64,000 bases of DNA from Metapseudomonas otitidis (GCF_900111835.1 NZ_FOJP01000002.1:124001-188000); one strand, 5' to 3'; shown: positions 38,739 to 50,194, counted from the first letter of the stretch. Notes: generated from the sequence alone by a model not told the origin. Numbers and translations are program-made.

Positions 38739-39182
38739 ATGCAGGGCATGGCATTGATCGGGATGCTGCTGGTGGACACGCTGCCCGCGCTGCTCCCCGG
38801 GCGGCGAGCGTTTCTGGTGGCCCTGGCCGGGGTGGCCGTGCTCTACGGGGCGCAAGTCGCCTGGTTCTTCTGGGCCGTGGAGCGGGATGCGACCGAGGGG
38901 CCCTCGTTCATGGCCCGTATCGCCATCCTGGGCGTCGAGCAGGTGCTCGTCGTTGCCTCGATCATCGGGCGGCTCATCGCCCACTTCCTGGCCCGCCGAC
39001 TGGGCCGGTACGCGCGGGCCGGCCCAGTCGGCGGGCTTGCCCTGCTGGCGGCCAGCCTCTGTGCCTTCTCGCTGAGCGGTTACGCCGCGCCCATGCTCAT
39101 GGGCGCTGCAGCGCCGTTCGTCTGGTTCTGCATGGCCTTGCTGCTGGCGCCTCGTCCAGATCGGGGCCTGTCATTCGCCTGA
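38739..39182 (+). CDS. Small polytopic membrane protein of unknown function
   Basis: A 147-residue protein with about four hydrophobic helices (ALIGMLLVDTLPALL, FLVALAGVAVLYGAQVAWFFWA, IAILGVEQVLVVASIIG and a C-terminal pair). I place the start at 38739, because an excellent AAGGAGG site lies 7 bp before it and the upstream in-frame extension is hydrophilic. No family recognised. Monocistronic. Confidence 0.65.
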   Translation: MQGMALIGMLLVDTLPALLPGRRAFLVALAGVAVLYGAQVAWFFWAVERDATEGPSFMARIAILGVEQVLVVASIIGRLIAHFLARRLGRYARAGPVGGLALLAASLCAFSLSGYAAPMLMGAAAPFVWFCMALLLAPRPDRGLSFA

Positions 39183-39499
39183 CCCGAACGTGCGGGAGGC
39201 TTCAGATGGGGGCTTTGCGGCCCTCGACCTTCTGCCTTGTGTATTCATCAAGCGCAGCGGCATTTGGGTCGCTAAGGATTTCCCTACAGAAAATCGGGAA
39301 GTGCCGATAACCATTGAGTCCGGATCACAGGAAGATGAAGCGGAACTGAAGGCAACCCCCAAGCCGATGGGCTCGTTGTTGCATCAGCCTCTCATTCCGT
39401 TTGGCTTGGCTACTCTGAGGAAGGTCGCTCCGGCTACCGGACGACCACTGCGGGCAGTAAGGGCAAAACGTTTCGACCCCATACCGCGAGGAGCTCATC
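39183..39499 (+). promoter_or_regulatory. Leader of the PAS chemoreceptor gene
   Basis: 317 bp without a supported gene. It contains GCCGATAA (39303-39310), identical to the FliA (sigma28) -10 consensus, 190 bp before the start. The expected -35 (TAAA) at 15-bp spacing is only CTAC, so the promoter call is weak. Confidence 0.35.
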
Positions 39500-40790
39500 A
39501 TGCTGTTCAGAAAGAGCCGAGTCAGCCCTGACATCAAGACCCCCCAGGACGAAGAAAACCTCCAGCGGCTGCGCGCCATCGAGGACAACGTCGCGTCCAT
39601 CTCCTTCACCCCCCGGGGCGACATCATCACCGCCAACCCCCTGTTCCTCCAGGTGGTCGGCTACACCGAGCAGGAACTCGTCGGCAAGCACCACCGCATC
39701 TTCTGCGAGGACAGCTTCCGCAACTCCAGCGCCTACGAACGTTTCTGGACGTCTCTCGCCAACGGCATCTCCCAGCGCGGCGTGTTCAAGCGCATTGCCA
39801 AGAACGGTGCGGTGATCTGGCTGGAGGCGACCTACTTCCCGGTCAAGGACGCCTCCGGCCGCGTGGTGGAGGTGCTGAAGATCGCCAGCGACGTCACCCA
39901 GAAGCACTCCGACCTGCTGGTGCTCGGCGCGCTGAGCGACGCGCTCCGCCGCTCCATGGCCATGATCGAGTTCACCCCCGATGGCGAGATAATCGACGCC
40001 AACGACAATTTCCTGCGCCTGATGGGCTACGGCCTCGGCAGCCTCAAGGGTCGCCACCACCGCATGCTCTGCCTCGACGCGTTCTACAAGGAGAACCCCG
40101 ACTTCTGGGCCAACCTCAAGGCCGGCAACTTCTACCGTGGCCACTTCGAGCGCAAGACCGCCTCCGGCAGCACCGTGCACATCGAGGCCAGCTACAACCC
40201 GGTGAAGGACGAGTCCGGCACCGTGTTCAAGGTGGTCAAGTTCGCCATCGACGTCACCGAACAGGTGCGCCGCAACGAAGAGGTCCGGCGGGCTGCCGAA
40301 CTGTCCTTCGCCACTGCCGAGGAGACCGCGCAGATCTCCAACCGGGGCATGGATTCGCTCGACCAGTCGGTGGCCATCTCCGCCACCACCCTGACCATGG
40401 TGAACACCGCCGTGGACCTCATTTCCAAGCTGAGCCTGCAGGCCAAGGACATCGAGAACATCGTCACCACCATCCAGGGCGTCGCCGAGCAGACCAACCT
40501 GCTGGCCCTCAATGCCGCCATCGAAGCGGCGCGGGCAGGGGACATGGGGCGCGGCTTCGCCGTGGTGGCCGACGAAGTGCGGCAACTGGCCGGGCGCACC
40601 AGCGGCGCCACCATCGAGATCAAGAGCGTGGTCACCGAGAACGTGAAGATGACCCAGCAGATCGACGACTACATGAAGAGGATCGAAGCCAGCGCCAAGG
40701 ACAACAACGCGCAGATCTCCACCGTCGCCTCCATCATGGGCGAGATCAGCCGGGGCGCCGAACACGTCGCCAAGGTGGTCTCGGCGCTCT

Positions 40791-40798
<8 letters not shown>
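39500..40798 (+). CDS. Cytosolic PAS-PAS methyl-accepting chemotaxis protein (BdlA/Aer-like)
   Basis: A 432-residue protein without transmembrane helices. Two PAS domains (about residues 30-140, with [20 protein letters not shown], and 155-262, with [19 protein letters not shown]) precede a short MCP signalling helix pair; its tip [19 protein letters not shown] and [12 protein letters not shown] are canonical. The organisation equals BdlA, the biofilm dispersion sensor of P. aeruginosa, which is of similar length. Such proteins sense oxygen or redox through the PAS units. Its last 8 bases overlap the convergent acoR end. Confidence 0.88.
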
Positions 40799-42692
<1,894 letters not shown>

Positions 42693-42785
42693 GGGGCCTC
42701 CACGGCTCGTGTCGTTGTTCTTGTGCCGGTCATTTAAGCGCCGGCCCGGAGGGCGGACAAGCACGGCGGCGCGCCGCCCGGCGGA

Positions 42786-42845
42786 TGAGACGCCGCGTCT
42801 CAGCGTCTCGCCGGCGCCCCGTGCAGGCTGACATGGCGCGTCTCA
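42786..42845 (+). promoter_or_regulatory. Probable AcoR enhancer sites
   Basis: TGAGACGCCGCGTCTCA (42786-42802) is a palindrome with 7-bp arms. The half-motif GCGTCTC recurs right after it and GCGTCTCA again at 42838-42845. They lie about 80-140 bp upstream of the -24 element, the usual spacing for a sigma54 activator. Confidence 0.65.
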
Positions 42846-42924
42846 GATCGCGCTGCACACGGCGCGTCGACAAATCCCTCGCGGCCGCTCTGACCTGCAC
42901 CTTTGCGCCCCGCCTGCGCCGTCC

Positions 42925-42940
42925 TGGCACCGCCCTTGCT
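42925..42940 (+). promoter_or_regulatory. Sigma54 (-24/-12) promoter of the acetoin operon
   Basis: TGGCACCGCCCTTGCT matches TGGCAC-N5-TTGC[AT] exactly, 61 bp before the SDR start. It agrees with the divergent AcoR-type activator. Confidence 0.92.
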
Positions 42941-43000
42941 CCTGTCCTGGCGACACCGGGACGCCGTCCCGCACCCACAACAACAATTCAGAGGTGCGTC

Positions 43001-43801
43001 ATGACCCTTGTTGCCCCTGCGCCATTTTCCCTTTCCGGCCGGATCGCCCTGGTCACCGGCGGCGGCCGTGGCATCGGCCTCGGCATTGCCTGCAGCCTGG
43101 CACAGGCCGGTGCCGAACTGGTGATCGCCGACCTCGACCCGGCCCTGGCCGAGGAGGGCGCCGCCCAGGTCCGCGCCCTCGGCGCCCGCGCCACGGCCCA
43201 CGCGGTGGACGTCGCCGAGCCGCAGAGCGTCCAGGCCCTGGTGGACGCCATCGCCCGCCAGCACGGCCGGCTCGACGTGGCGGTGAACAACGCCGGCGTC
43301 ATCAGCATCCACAAGGTCCGTGAACTCAGCGTCGAGGACTGGGACCGGGTCATGACCATCAACGCCCGCGGCGTGTTCCTCTGCTGCCAGGCCGAACTGG
43401 CCCTCATGCAGGCCCAGCGCTGGGGGCGGATCATCAACGTCGCCTCCATCGCCGGGCGGGTCGGCTTCCCGGACCTGGCCCACTACAGCGCCTCCAAGTT
43501 CGCCGTCATCGGCTTCAGCAACGCCCTGGCCAAGGAGGTTGCGCGCGAGGGCATCACCGTCAACGCCCTGTGCCCCGGCATCGTCGGCACCGGCATGTGG
43601 CGCGGCGAGGCCGGGCTCTCCGGGCGCTGGGCGCAGCCGGGGGAGAGCGAGGCGCAATCCTGGGAGCGCCACCAGGCCAGCCTGCTGCCACAGGGCGAAG
43701 CACAGACCGTGGAGGACATGGGCCAGCTCGCCGTCTACCTCGCCTGCGCGCCCCACGTCACCGGCCAGGCGATCGCCGTCGACGGCGGCTTCTCCCTGTG
43801 A
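43001..43801 (+). CDS. SDR dehydrogenase, first gene of the acetoin/butanediol operon
   Basis: A 266-residue classical SDR: TGGGRGIG (cofactor), NNAGVISI, NVASIAGR (catalytic Ser), YSASK, and a C-terminal ITGQAIAVDGGFSL-type end (here VTGQAIAVDGGF). In this context it is most likely an acetoin/diacetyl or 2,3-butanediol dehydrogenase feeding acetoin to AcoABC; that is inferred from position. The ATG follows GAGGTGCGTC. It ends 8 bp before acoX. Confidence 0.9.
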   Translation: MTLVAPAPFSLSGRIALVTGGGRGIGLGIACSLAQAGAELVIADLDPALAEEGAAQVRALGARATAHAVDVAEPQSVQALVDAIARQHGRLDVAVNNAGVISIHKVRELSVEDWDRVMTINARGVFLCCQAELALMQAQRWGRIINVASIAGRVGFPDLAHYSASKFAVIGFSNALAKEVAREGITVNALCPGIVGTGMWRGEAGLSGRWAQPGESEAQSWERHQASLLPQGEAQTVEDMGQLAVYLACAPHVTGQAIAVDGGFSL

Positions 43802-43809
43802 GTGCCGCC

Positions 43810-44874
43810 ATGCCCCTGCGCGTCGGCATCATCGCCAACCCCGCCTCCGGCCGTGACGTGCGCCGCCTCACCGCCAACGCCGGGCTGTACTCCAGCACCG
43901 ACAAGGCCGCCGTGGTGCAGCGCCTGCTCGGCGCGTTCGGCGCCACCGGTGTGGACGAGGTGCTGATGCCGCCGGACATGACCGGCATCGCCGCCGCCGT
44001 GCTCAAGGCCAGCGCCAGCCGCCACGCCCACGACAGCCGCTGGCCGCGCCTGGAGTTCCTCGACCTGCCGCTGCGCCAGAGCGTGGAAGACACCCGCCAG
44101 GCCGCGCGCCTAATGGTCCGGCGCGGCGTCGCCCTGGTGGCGGTGCTCGGCGGCGACGGCACCCACAAGGCCGTGGCGGGGGAGGTGGGTGACATTCCGC
44201 TGTTGTGCCTCTCCACCGGCACCAACAACGCCTTCCCCGAGCTGCGCGAAGCCACCGGCGCGGGCCTGGCCGGCGGGCTCTACGCCAGCGGCCGCATCCC
44301 GGCGGAGGTGGCGCTGCGCCGCAACAAGCGCCTGCGGGTGCGCATCGCCGTGCGTGGCATCGACGAAATCGCCCTGGTGGAGGTGGCCGTCTCGCCGCTC
44401 ACCTTCACCGGGGCCCGCGCCATCAGCCGCGCGGAGGACCTGGCCGAGGTCTACGCCGCCTTCGCCGAGCCCCACGCCATCGGCCTCTCGTCCCTCTGCG
44501 GGCTGTGGAACCCGGTGTCGCGGCGCTACCCCCGTGGCAGCTGGGTGCGCCTCGCCCCCGGTGCCGAACACACCCTGCTGGCGCCGCTCGCCCCCGGCCT
44601 GCTGCAGGCCTGCGGCATCGTCGCCAGCGGCAGCCTGGAACCCGGCATCCCCCGGCTGCCGCGCCTGGCCGCCGGCACCCTGGCCCTGGACGGCGAACGC
44701 GAGATCGAGTTCGCCGCCGCCGACCGCCCCAGCATCACCCTCGAACTCGACGGCCCGCTGAGCATTGACGTCGAGGCCGCCCTGGCCTTCGCCGCCTGCC
44801 ATCGCCTGCTGGCCGTCCCTGGCAAGCCCGTGAACCACCCTGGAGAACAAGAAGATGTCCACGCTTTCGACTGA
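43810..44874 (+). CDS. acoX: AcoX family protein (NAD kinase-like fold)
   Basis: A 354-residue protein. IIANPASGRD at the N-terminus and the LGGDGTHKAVA motif near residue 120, with STGTNNAFP after it, are ATP-NAD kinase superfamily motifs. AcoX accompanies acoABC in Pseudomonas and Cupriavidus; its exact role in acetoin degradation is undefined. Its last 20 bases overlap the start of acoA. Confidence 0.9.
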   Translation: MPLRVGIIANPASGRDVRRLTANAGLYSSTDKAAVVQRLLGAFGATGVDEVLMPPDMTGIAAAVLKASASRHAHDSRWPRLEFLDLPLRQSVEDTRQAARLMVRRGVALVAVLGGDGTHKAVAGEVGDIPLLCLSTGTNNAFPELREATGAGLAGGLYASGRIPAEVALRRNKRLRVRIAVRGIDEIALVEVAVSPLTFTGARAISRAEDLAEVYAAFAEPHAIGLSSLCGLWNPVSRRYPRGSWVRLAPGAEHTLLAPLAPGLLQACGIVASGSLEPGIPRLPRLAAGTLALDGEREIEFAAADRPSITLELDGPLSIDVEAALAFAACHRLLAVPGKPVNHPGEQEDVHAFD

Positions 44875-45829
44875 GCAATTGCTCCATGCCTACCGCGTGA
44901 TGCGCACCATCCGCGCCTTCGAGGAACGCCTGCACGTGGAGTTCGCCACCGGCGAGATCCCCGGCTTCGTCCACCTGTACGCCGGCGAGGAAGCCTCCGC
45001 CGCCGGAGTGATGGCGCACCTCGACGACGAGGACTGCATCGCCTCCACCCACCGTGGCCACGGCCACTGCATCGCCAAGGGCGTGGACGTGTACGGGATG
45101 ATGGCCGAGATCTACGGCAAGAAGACCGGCGTCTGCCACGGCAAGGGCGGCTCCATGCACATCGCCGACCTGTCCAAGGGCATGCTCGGCGCCAACGGCA
45201 TCGTCGGTGCCGGCGCGCCGCTGGCTGCCGGTGCCGCCCTGGCCGCCAAGCTCAAGGGCAACCGCGCGGTGGCCGTGGCCTTCTTCGGCGACGGGGGCTC
45301 CAACGAGGGCGCCGTGTTCGAGGCCATGAACCTCGCCTCGGTGTGGAACCTGCCGTGCATCTTCGTCGCCGAGAACAACGGCTACGCCGAGGCCACCGCC
45401 TCCAACTGGTCCGTCGCCTGCGACCACATCGCCGACCGCGCCGCCGGCTTTGGCATGCCCGGCGTCACCGTCGACGGCTTCGATTTCTTCGCCGTGCACG
45501 AAGCCGCCGGCGCCGCCATCGAGCGGGCCCGGGCCGGGGAGGGGCCCTCGCTGATCGAAGTGAAGCTGACCCGCTACTACGGCCACTTCGAAGGCGACGC
45601 CCAGACCTACCGCGCCCCCGACGAGGTCAGGCACTACCGCGAAACCCGCGACTGCCTCATGCAGTTCCGCGAGCGCACCACCCGTGCCGGGCTGCTCCAG
45701 GCCAGCGCGCTGGACGCCGTCGACGCCGAGGTCGAGGCCTGCATCGAAGAGGCCGTGGTGCGCGCCAAGGCCGACCCCAAGCCATCCCCCGCCGACCTGC
45801 TCAGCGACGTCTACGTCGCCTACCCGTAA
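44855..45829 (+). CDS. acoA: Acetoin dehydrogenase E1 component, alpha subunit
   Basis: A 324-residue thiamine-diphosphate enzyme subunit. The TPP-binding motif begins GDGGSNEGAVFEAMNL and ends AENN, as in E1-alpha proteins; the phosphorylation-loop-like YYGHFEGD is conserved. It cleaves acetoin and passes the acetaldehyde unit to AcoC. It starts within the end of acoX. Confidence 0.95.
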   Translation: MSTLSTEQLLHAYRVMRTIRAFEERLHVEFATGEIPGFVHLYAGEEASAAGVMAHLDDEDCIASTHRGHGHCIAKGVDVYGMMAEIYGKKTGVCHGKGGSMHIADLSKGMLGANGIVGAGAPLAAGAALAAKLKGNRAVAVAFFGDGGSNEGAVFEAMNLASVWNLPCIFVAENNGYAEATASNWSVACDHIADRAAGFGMPGVTVDGFDFFAVHEAAGAAIERARAGEGPSLIEVKLTRYYGHFEGDAQTYRAPDEVRHYRETRDCLMQFRERTTRAGLLQASALDAVDAEVEACIEEAVVRAKADPKPSPADLLSDVYVAYP

Positions 45830-45872
45830 CTAGCCGGCGAGCCGCCAGAAGAACAATCAAAGGAGAGCCATC

Positions 45873-46892
45873 ATGGCCAGAAAGATCAGCTACCAGCAGG
45901 CCATCAACGAGGCGCTGGCCCAGGAAATGCGCCGCGATCCCAGCGTCTTCATCATGGGCGAGGACAATGCCGGCGGCGCCGGCGCACCCGGCGAGGACGA
46001 CGCCTGGGGCGGCGTGCTCGGGGTCACCAAGGGCCTCTACCACCAGTTCCCCGGCCGCGTGCTGGACACCCCGCTGTCGGAGATCGGCTACGTCGGCGCC
46101 GCCGTGGGCGCGGCCACCCGGGGCCTGCGCCCGGTGTGCGAACTGATGTTCGTCGACTTCGCCGGCTGCTGCCTGGACCAGATCCTCAACCAGGCCGCCA
46201 AGTTCCGCTACATGTTCGGCGGCAAGGCCGTCACCCCGCTGGTGATCCGCACCATGGTCGGCGCCGGCCTGCGCGCCGCCGCCCAGCACTCGCAGATGCT
46301 CACCGCGCTGTGGACCCACATCCCCGGGCTCAAGGTGGTCTGCCCCTCGTCCCCGTACGACGCCAAGGGCCTGCTGATCCAGGCCATCCGCGACAACGAC
46401 CCGGTGATCTTCTGCGAGCACAAGCTGCTCTACTCCATGCAGGGCGAGGTGCCGGAAGAGCTCTACACCGTGCCCTTCGGCGAGGCCAACTTCCTCCGCG
46501 ACGGCGACGACGTCACCCTGGTGACCTACGGCCGCATGGTCCATCTGGCTATGGACGCCGCCGCCAGCCTCGCCCGCCAGGGCATCTCCTGCGAGGTGCT
46601 GGACCTGCGCACCACCAGCCCGATGGACGCCGACAGCATCCTCGAGAGCGTGGAGAAGACCGGCCACCTGGTGGTCATCGACGAAGCCAACCCGCGCTGC
46701 TCCCTGGCCACCGACATCGCCGCGCTGGTGGCCGAGCTGGCCTTCCACGCCCTCAAGGGGCCGATCCGCCAGGTCACCGCCCCGCACACCCCGGTGCCGT
46801 TCTCCGACGCCCTTGAAGACCTCTACATCCCCAGCGCCGCGAAAATCGAAGCCGCCGTGCTGGCGCTGCTGCAAGGGAGAAACGCCGCATGA
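45873..46892 (+). CDS. acoB: Acetoin dehydrogenase E1 component, beta subunit
   Basis: A 339-residue protein of the transketolase pyrimidine/C-terminal type: INEALAQEMRRDP, the Glu in DTPLSEIGYVGAAVG that activates TPP, and the C-terminal VIDEANPRCS. Partner of AcoA. It overlaps acoC by 4 bases (ATGA). Confidence 0.95.
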   Translation: MARKISYQQAINEALAQEMRRDPSVFIMGEDNAGGAGAPGEDDAWGGVLGVTKGLYHQFPGRVLDTPLSEIGYVGAAVGAATRGLRPVCELMFVDFAGCCLDQILNQAAKFRYMFGGKAVTPLVIRTMVGAGLRAAAQHSQMLTALWTHIPGLKVVCPSSPYDAKGLLIQAIRDNDPVIFCEHKLLYSMQGEVPEELYTVPFGEANFLRDGDDVTLVTYGRMVHLAMDAAASLARQGISCEVLDLRTTSPMDADSILESVEKTGHLVVIDEANPRCSLATDIAALVAELAFHALKGPIRQVTAPHTPVPFSDALEDLYIPSAAKIEAAVLALLQGRNAA

Positions 46893-48001
46893 GCCGCATC
46901 CATACCCTGACCATGCCCAAGTGGGGCCTCTCCATGACCGAAGGCCGCGTGGCCGACTGGCTCAAGCAGGACGGCGACACCATCGAGAAGGGCGACGAAG
47001 TGCTCGACGTGGAGACCGACAAGATCAGCAGCAGCGTCGAGGCGCCGTTCTCCGGCGTGCTGCGGCGCCAGGTGGCGCGCCCCGACGAGGTGCTGCCGGT
47101 GGGCGCGCTGCTCGGCATCGTGGTGGAGGGGGAGGCCAGCGAAGCGGAGATCGACGCTGTGGTCGAGCGCTTCCTCGCCGAGTTCGTGCCCGGTGGCGAC
47201 GGCGAGGCCGACAACGGCCCCAGCCCACAGAAGGTCGAGCTGGACGGCCGCACCCTGCGCTACTTCGAGCGCGGCGAAGGCGGCGTGCCGCTGGTGCTGA
47301 TCCACGGCTTCGGCGGCGACCTCAACAACTGGCTGTTCAACCACGAGGCCCTGGCCGCCGAGCGCCGCGTCATCGCCCTCGACCTGCCCGGCCACGGCGA
47401 ATCCGCCAAGCAGCTGGCCCGGGGCGACCTGGACGAGTTGAGCGAGGCCGTACTCGCACTACTCGACCACCTCGACATCGAGCACGCCCACCTGGCCGGC
47501 CACTCCATGGGTGGCGCCGTCGCCCTCAACACCGCTCGGCTGGCTCCGCAGCGGGTGCGCAGCCTCAGCCTGCTGGCCAGCGCCGGGCTCGGCGCCGAGA
47601 TCAACGGCGCCTACCTGCAGGGCTTCGTCGAGGCCGGCAACCGCAACGCCCTCAAGCCGCAGCTGGTGCAGCTGTTCTCCGACCCCGCGCTGGTCACCCG
47701 GCAGATGCTCGAAGACATGCTCCGCTTCAAGCGCCTGGAAGGGGTGGACGCCGCCCTGCGCCAGCTCGCCGACACCCTCAACGACGCGGGCCGCCAGCGG
47801 CTCGACCTGCGCAGCGTGGTGGAGAGCGGCCAGCACCCGGTGTTGGTGGTCTGGGGCGAGGCCGACGCCATCATCCCCGCCCACCACGCCGAGGGCCTGC
47901 CGGCCGAGGTGCACATCCTCCCCGGGCAGGCCCACATGCTGCAGATGGAGGCCGCCGACGCGGTCAACGCCCTGCTGCAGGCCTTCCTCCAATGCCACTG
48001 A
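46889..48001 (+). CDS. acoC: Acetoin dehydrogenase E2 component: lipoyl domain fused to alpha/beta hydrolase
   Basis: A 370-residue protein. The N-terminal lipoyl domain (about residues 1-80) has the modified Lys in DVETDKISSSVEA. The remainder is an alpha/beta-hydrolase fold with LIHGFGGDLNNW, nucleophile GHSMGGA, the Asp in VWGEADAIIP and His in GQAHMLQ, instead of the usual chloramphenicol-acetyltransferase-like E2 core. This is the known structure of Pseudomonas AcoC. It releases acetyl-CoA. No gene for E3 (dihydrolipoamide dehydrogenase) is in the operon. Confidence 0.94.
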   Translation: MSRIHTLTMPKWGLSMTEGRVADWLKQDGDTIEKGDEVLDVETDKISSSVEAPFSGVLRRQVARPDEVLPVGALLGIVVEGEASEAEIDAVVERFLAEFVPGGDGEADNGPSPQKVELDGRTLRYFERGEGGVPLVLIHGFGGDLNNWLFNHEALAAERRVIALDLPGHGESAKQLARGDLDELSEAVLALLDHLDIEHAHLAGHSMGGAVALNTARLAPQRVRSLSLLASAGLGAEINGAYLQGFVEAGNRNALKPQLVQLFSDPALVTRQMLEDMLRFKRLEGVDAALRQLADTLNDAGRQRLDLRSVVESGQHPVLVVWGEADAIIPAHHAEGLPAEVHILPGQAHMLQMEAADAVNALLQAFLQCH

Positions 48002-48043
48002 CGATCACCGGGCCCGGCACCCGCCGGGCCCCAGGAGAACCCC

Positions 48044-49129
48044 ATGAGCATCCTCCCCAACAGCATGCGTGCCGCGGTGTGGCACGGTCGCAACGACATC
48101 CGCGTGGAAGACGTGCCCCTGCCCGGCGACCCGGCCCCCGGCTGGGTGCAGATCCGCGTGCACTGGTGCGGCATCTGCGGCTCCGACCTGCACGAGTACG
48201 TCGCCGGCCCCGTGTTCATCCCCGTGGAAGCGCCGCACCCGCTCACCGGCATCAAGGGCCAGTGCATCCTCGGCCACGAGTTCTGCGGCGAGATCGTCAA
48301 GCTCGGCGACGGCGTGCAGGGCTTCGCCCCGGGCGAAGTGGTCGCCGCCGACGCCTGCCAGCACTGCGGCACCTGCTACTACTGCCGCCACGGCCTCTAC
48401 AACATCTGCGAGAACCTCGCCTTCACCGGGCTGATGAACAACGGCGCCTTCGCCGAATGGGTCAACGTCCCCGCCAACCTGCTGTACAAGCTCCCGGCCG
48501 GCTTCCCCGCCGAGGCCGGCGCCCTGATCGAACCGCTGGCCGTGGGCATGCACGCGGTGAAGAAGGCCGGCAGCCTGCTCGGGCGCAACGTGGTGGTCGT
48601 GGGGGCGGGCACCATCGGCCTGTGCACCATCATGTGCGCCAGGGCCGCCGGCGCCGCCCAGGTCATCGCCCTGGAGATGTCCAGCGCGCGCAAGGCCAAG
48701 GCCCGCGAAGTGGGCGCCAGCCACGTGCTGGACCCGAACGAATGCGACGTGCTCGCCGAGATCCGCACGCTCACCCAGGGCCTGGGCGCCGACGTCAGCT
48801 TCGAATGCATCGGCAACAAGCACACCGCCAAGCTCGCCATCGACGCCATCCGCAAGGCCGGCACCTGCGTGCTGGTGGGCATCTTCGAAGAGCCCAGCTC
48901 GTTCAACTTCTTCGAACTGGTGGCCACCGAGAAACAGGTCCTCGGCGCCCTGGCCTACAACGGCGAATTCGCCGACGTCATCGCCTTCATCGCCGACGGC
49001 CGCCTCGACATCACGCCCCTGGTCACCGGCCGAATCGAGCTGGAGCAGATCGTCGAAAAGGGCTTCGAAGAACTTGTGCACAACAAGGAACACAACGTGA
49101 AGATCATCGTCTCCCCGCGTGCGGCATAA
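48044..49129 (+). CDS. bdh: 2,3-Butanediol dehydrogenase, zinc-dependent
   Basis: A 361-residue MDR-family enzyme. Catalytic zinc ligands are in CGICGSDLHEY and GHEFCGE; structural zinc Cys are CQHCGTCYYCRHGLYNIC; the cofactor motif is VVVGAGTIGLCTI. It oxidises 2,3-butanediol to acetoin for AcoABC. Start 48044 has CCAGGAGAACCCC. The 3' 450 bp or so plus terminator are duplicated about 5 kb downstream as a decayed copy. Confidence 0.95.
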   Translation: MSILPNSMRAAVWHGRNDIRVEDVPLPGDPAPGWVQIRVHWCGICGSDLHEYVAGPVFIPVEAPHPLTGIKGQCILGHEFCGEIVKLGDGVQGFAPGEVVAADACQHCGTCYYCRHGLYNICENLAFTGLMNNGAFAEWVNVPANLLYKLPAGFPAEAGALIEPLAVGMHAVKKAGSLLGRNVVVVGAGTIGLCTIMCARAAGAAQVIALEMSSARKAKAREVGASHVLDPNECDVLAEIRTLTQGLGADVSFECIGNKHTAKLAIDAIRKAGTCVLVGIFEEPSSFNFFELVATEKQVLGALAYNGEFADVIAFIADGRLDITPLVTGRIELEQIVEKGFEELVHNKEHNVKIIVSPRAA

Positions 49130-49152
49130 GCCCCGACTGAGGCCGCGAACTG

Positions 49153-49187
49153 CGGCCTGACCCCGGCGCCAGGCCGGGGTTTTTTTG
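49153..49187 (+). terminator. Terminator of the acetoin operon
   Basis: A GGCCGCG-AAC-TGCGGCC stem is followed by CCCCGGC-GCCA-GGCCGGGG with seven T residues. The same double structure ends the decayed bdh copy. Confidence 0.88.
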
Positions 49188-49294
49188 TGGGGGAGGGGGG
49201 AAGGGCTGTTATCGGCGCGAAGCTGCCACAGGAATGTGGCAGCTTGCCACGCGGTTCTGAATCCAGGCGTGGATGCAGTTCAAATTGGAGCGAC

Positions 49295-49696
49295 TCAGCA
49301 GGATGACCTGCCATCCTTCCGAAGCAGTTCGTTGGCCATTTCAATGGCCTCTTCATGTGAGGCGGCAAACAGCAGCGGGTAGCCCCAGACTTTGGCGAAC
49401 AGCCCTGCGAATGCCTTGAAGCCGAGGCGTTTTGCCACGCTGGGTTCGACCATGATCAGGGCCAGAACCAGGCTGCGTAATTGCGCCTTGTGCTTCTTCA
49501 TCCAGAGCGCGGTGCGTTTCTTTTCTTCCGGTGAGTGGTCGTGGTCGTCGCCGGGTGGTGTATCGCTCAGCAGCACGAAGGGCTCGCCGCGCTGCAGGTT
49601 GGCCGCAAACTTGTCGAAGTCCTCCTGGGGGTCGTGCCCGTGCTCTTGGGCGAAACTCATCCAGACCAAGGGGAAGTCAGTGCTATTCATCGACAT
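49295..49696 (-). CDS. Small soluble protein of unknown function, TonB-receptor module
   Basis: A 133-residue, hydrophilic protein. It starts MSMNSTDFPLVWMSF and contains a charged segment DDHDHSPEEKKRTALWMKKHK. No signal peptide or known domain. Start 49696 has AAAGGAACCCACC; the frame is open much further upstream but that part overlaps the next gene and reads as an antisense-type Ser/Arg string. It overlaps the stop of the membrane protein gene by 14 bp, so the two are co-transcribed. Function unknown. Confidence 0.7.
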   Translation of the reverse strand: MSMNSTDFPLVWMSFAQEHGHDPQEDFDKFAANLQRGEPFVLLSDTPPGDDHDHSPEEKKRTALWMKKHKAQLRSLVLALIMVEPSVAKRLGFKAFAGLFAKVWGYPLLFAASHEEAIEMANELLRKDGRSSC

Positions 49697-50129
49697 GGTG
49701 GGTTCCTTTGCTGTTGAGTTGACGCCAACTGGCGGTGATCGCGAATACGCCGGGCAGCGTGATGAAGAAAACCGCCGAGAAGGCGACGTGCCAGCCGTCG
49801 CGCAATCCATCGCTGATTCCCCCGAGGGTATTGAGTACGACGAGCAGGCTGCCGACGACCAGGACAGCCCACTTGGCTTTGCGGGTTTCGATCTGGGCGA
49901 GGAGGACCGTGACGATCCAGGAGCCGTAGAAAACGGGAAACACCCACAGCACGCCGGGCTCGAAGGTGATCGTCGGGGCCGAGCCATGTGCCCTCACGAA
50001 GTCGTTTACGTAGAAGAACAACTGGAAGGTCACGAACAGCACTGCGCCAACGGCGGTCGTCAACCAGAACAGGGTGACCTTGTTCTGGTTGTGTAACTCC
50101 AGTGCTTGAAACGGGTTTTGGGTGTGCAT
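49683..50129 (-). CDS. Four-helix membrane protein of unknown function
   Basis: A 148-residue protein with about four membrane helices (VTLFWLTTAVGAVLFVTFQLFF, VFPVFYGSWIVTVLLA, WAVLVVGSLLVVLNTLGG and VAFSAVFFITLPGVFAI). Start M at 50129 (MHTQNPFQALEL) is preferred; an in-frame alternative exists at 50150. It follows the TonB-dependent receptor on the same strand and may assist uptake through the inner membrane, but no transporter family is recognised. Confidence 0.75.
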   Translation of the reverse strand: MHTQNPFQALELHNQNKVTLFWLTTAVGAVLFVTFQLFFYVNDFVRAHGSAPTITFEPGVLWVFPVFYGSWIVTVLLAQIETRKAKWAVLVVGSLLVVLNTLGGISDGLRDGWHVAFSAVFFITLPGVFAITASWRQLNSKGTHHVDE

Positions 50130-50194
50130 GAGCGCGTTCTCGATGTGCAAGGCCAGGTGCGAGTCACTGCAGGCGACTCGCGTCTCGTGGGCGA

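Noticed and set aside
49697-49987. Upstream extension of the 133-residue protein frame
   Set aside because: It overlaps the membrane-protein gene completely and reads as a Ser/Arg/Pro string; the start with a good ribosome site is 49696.
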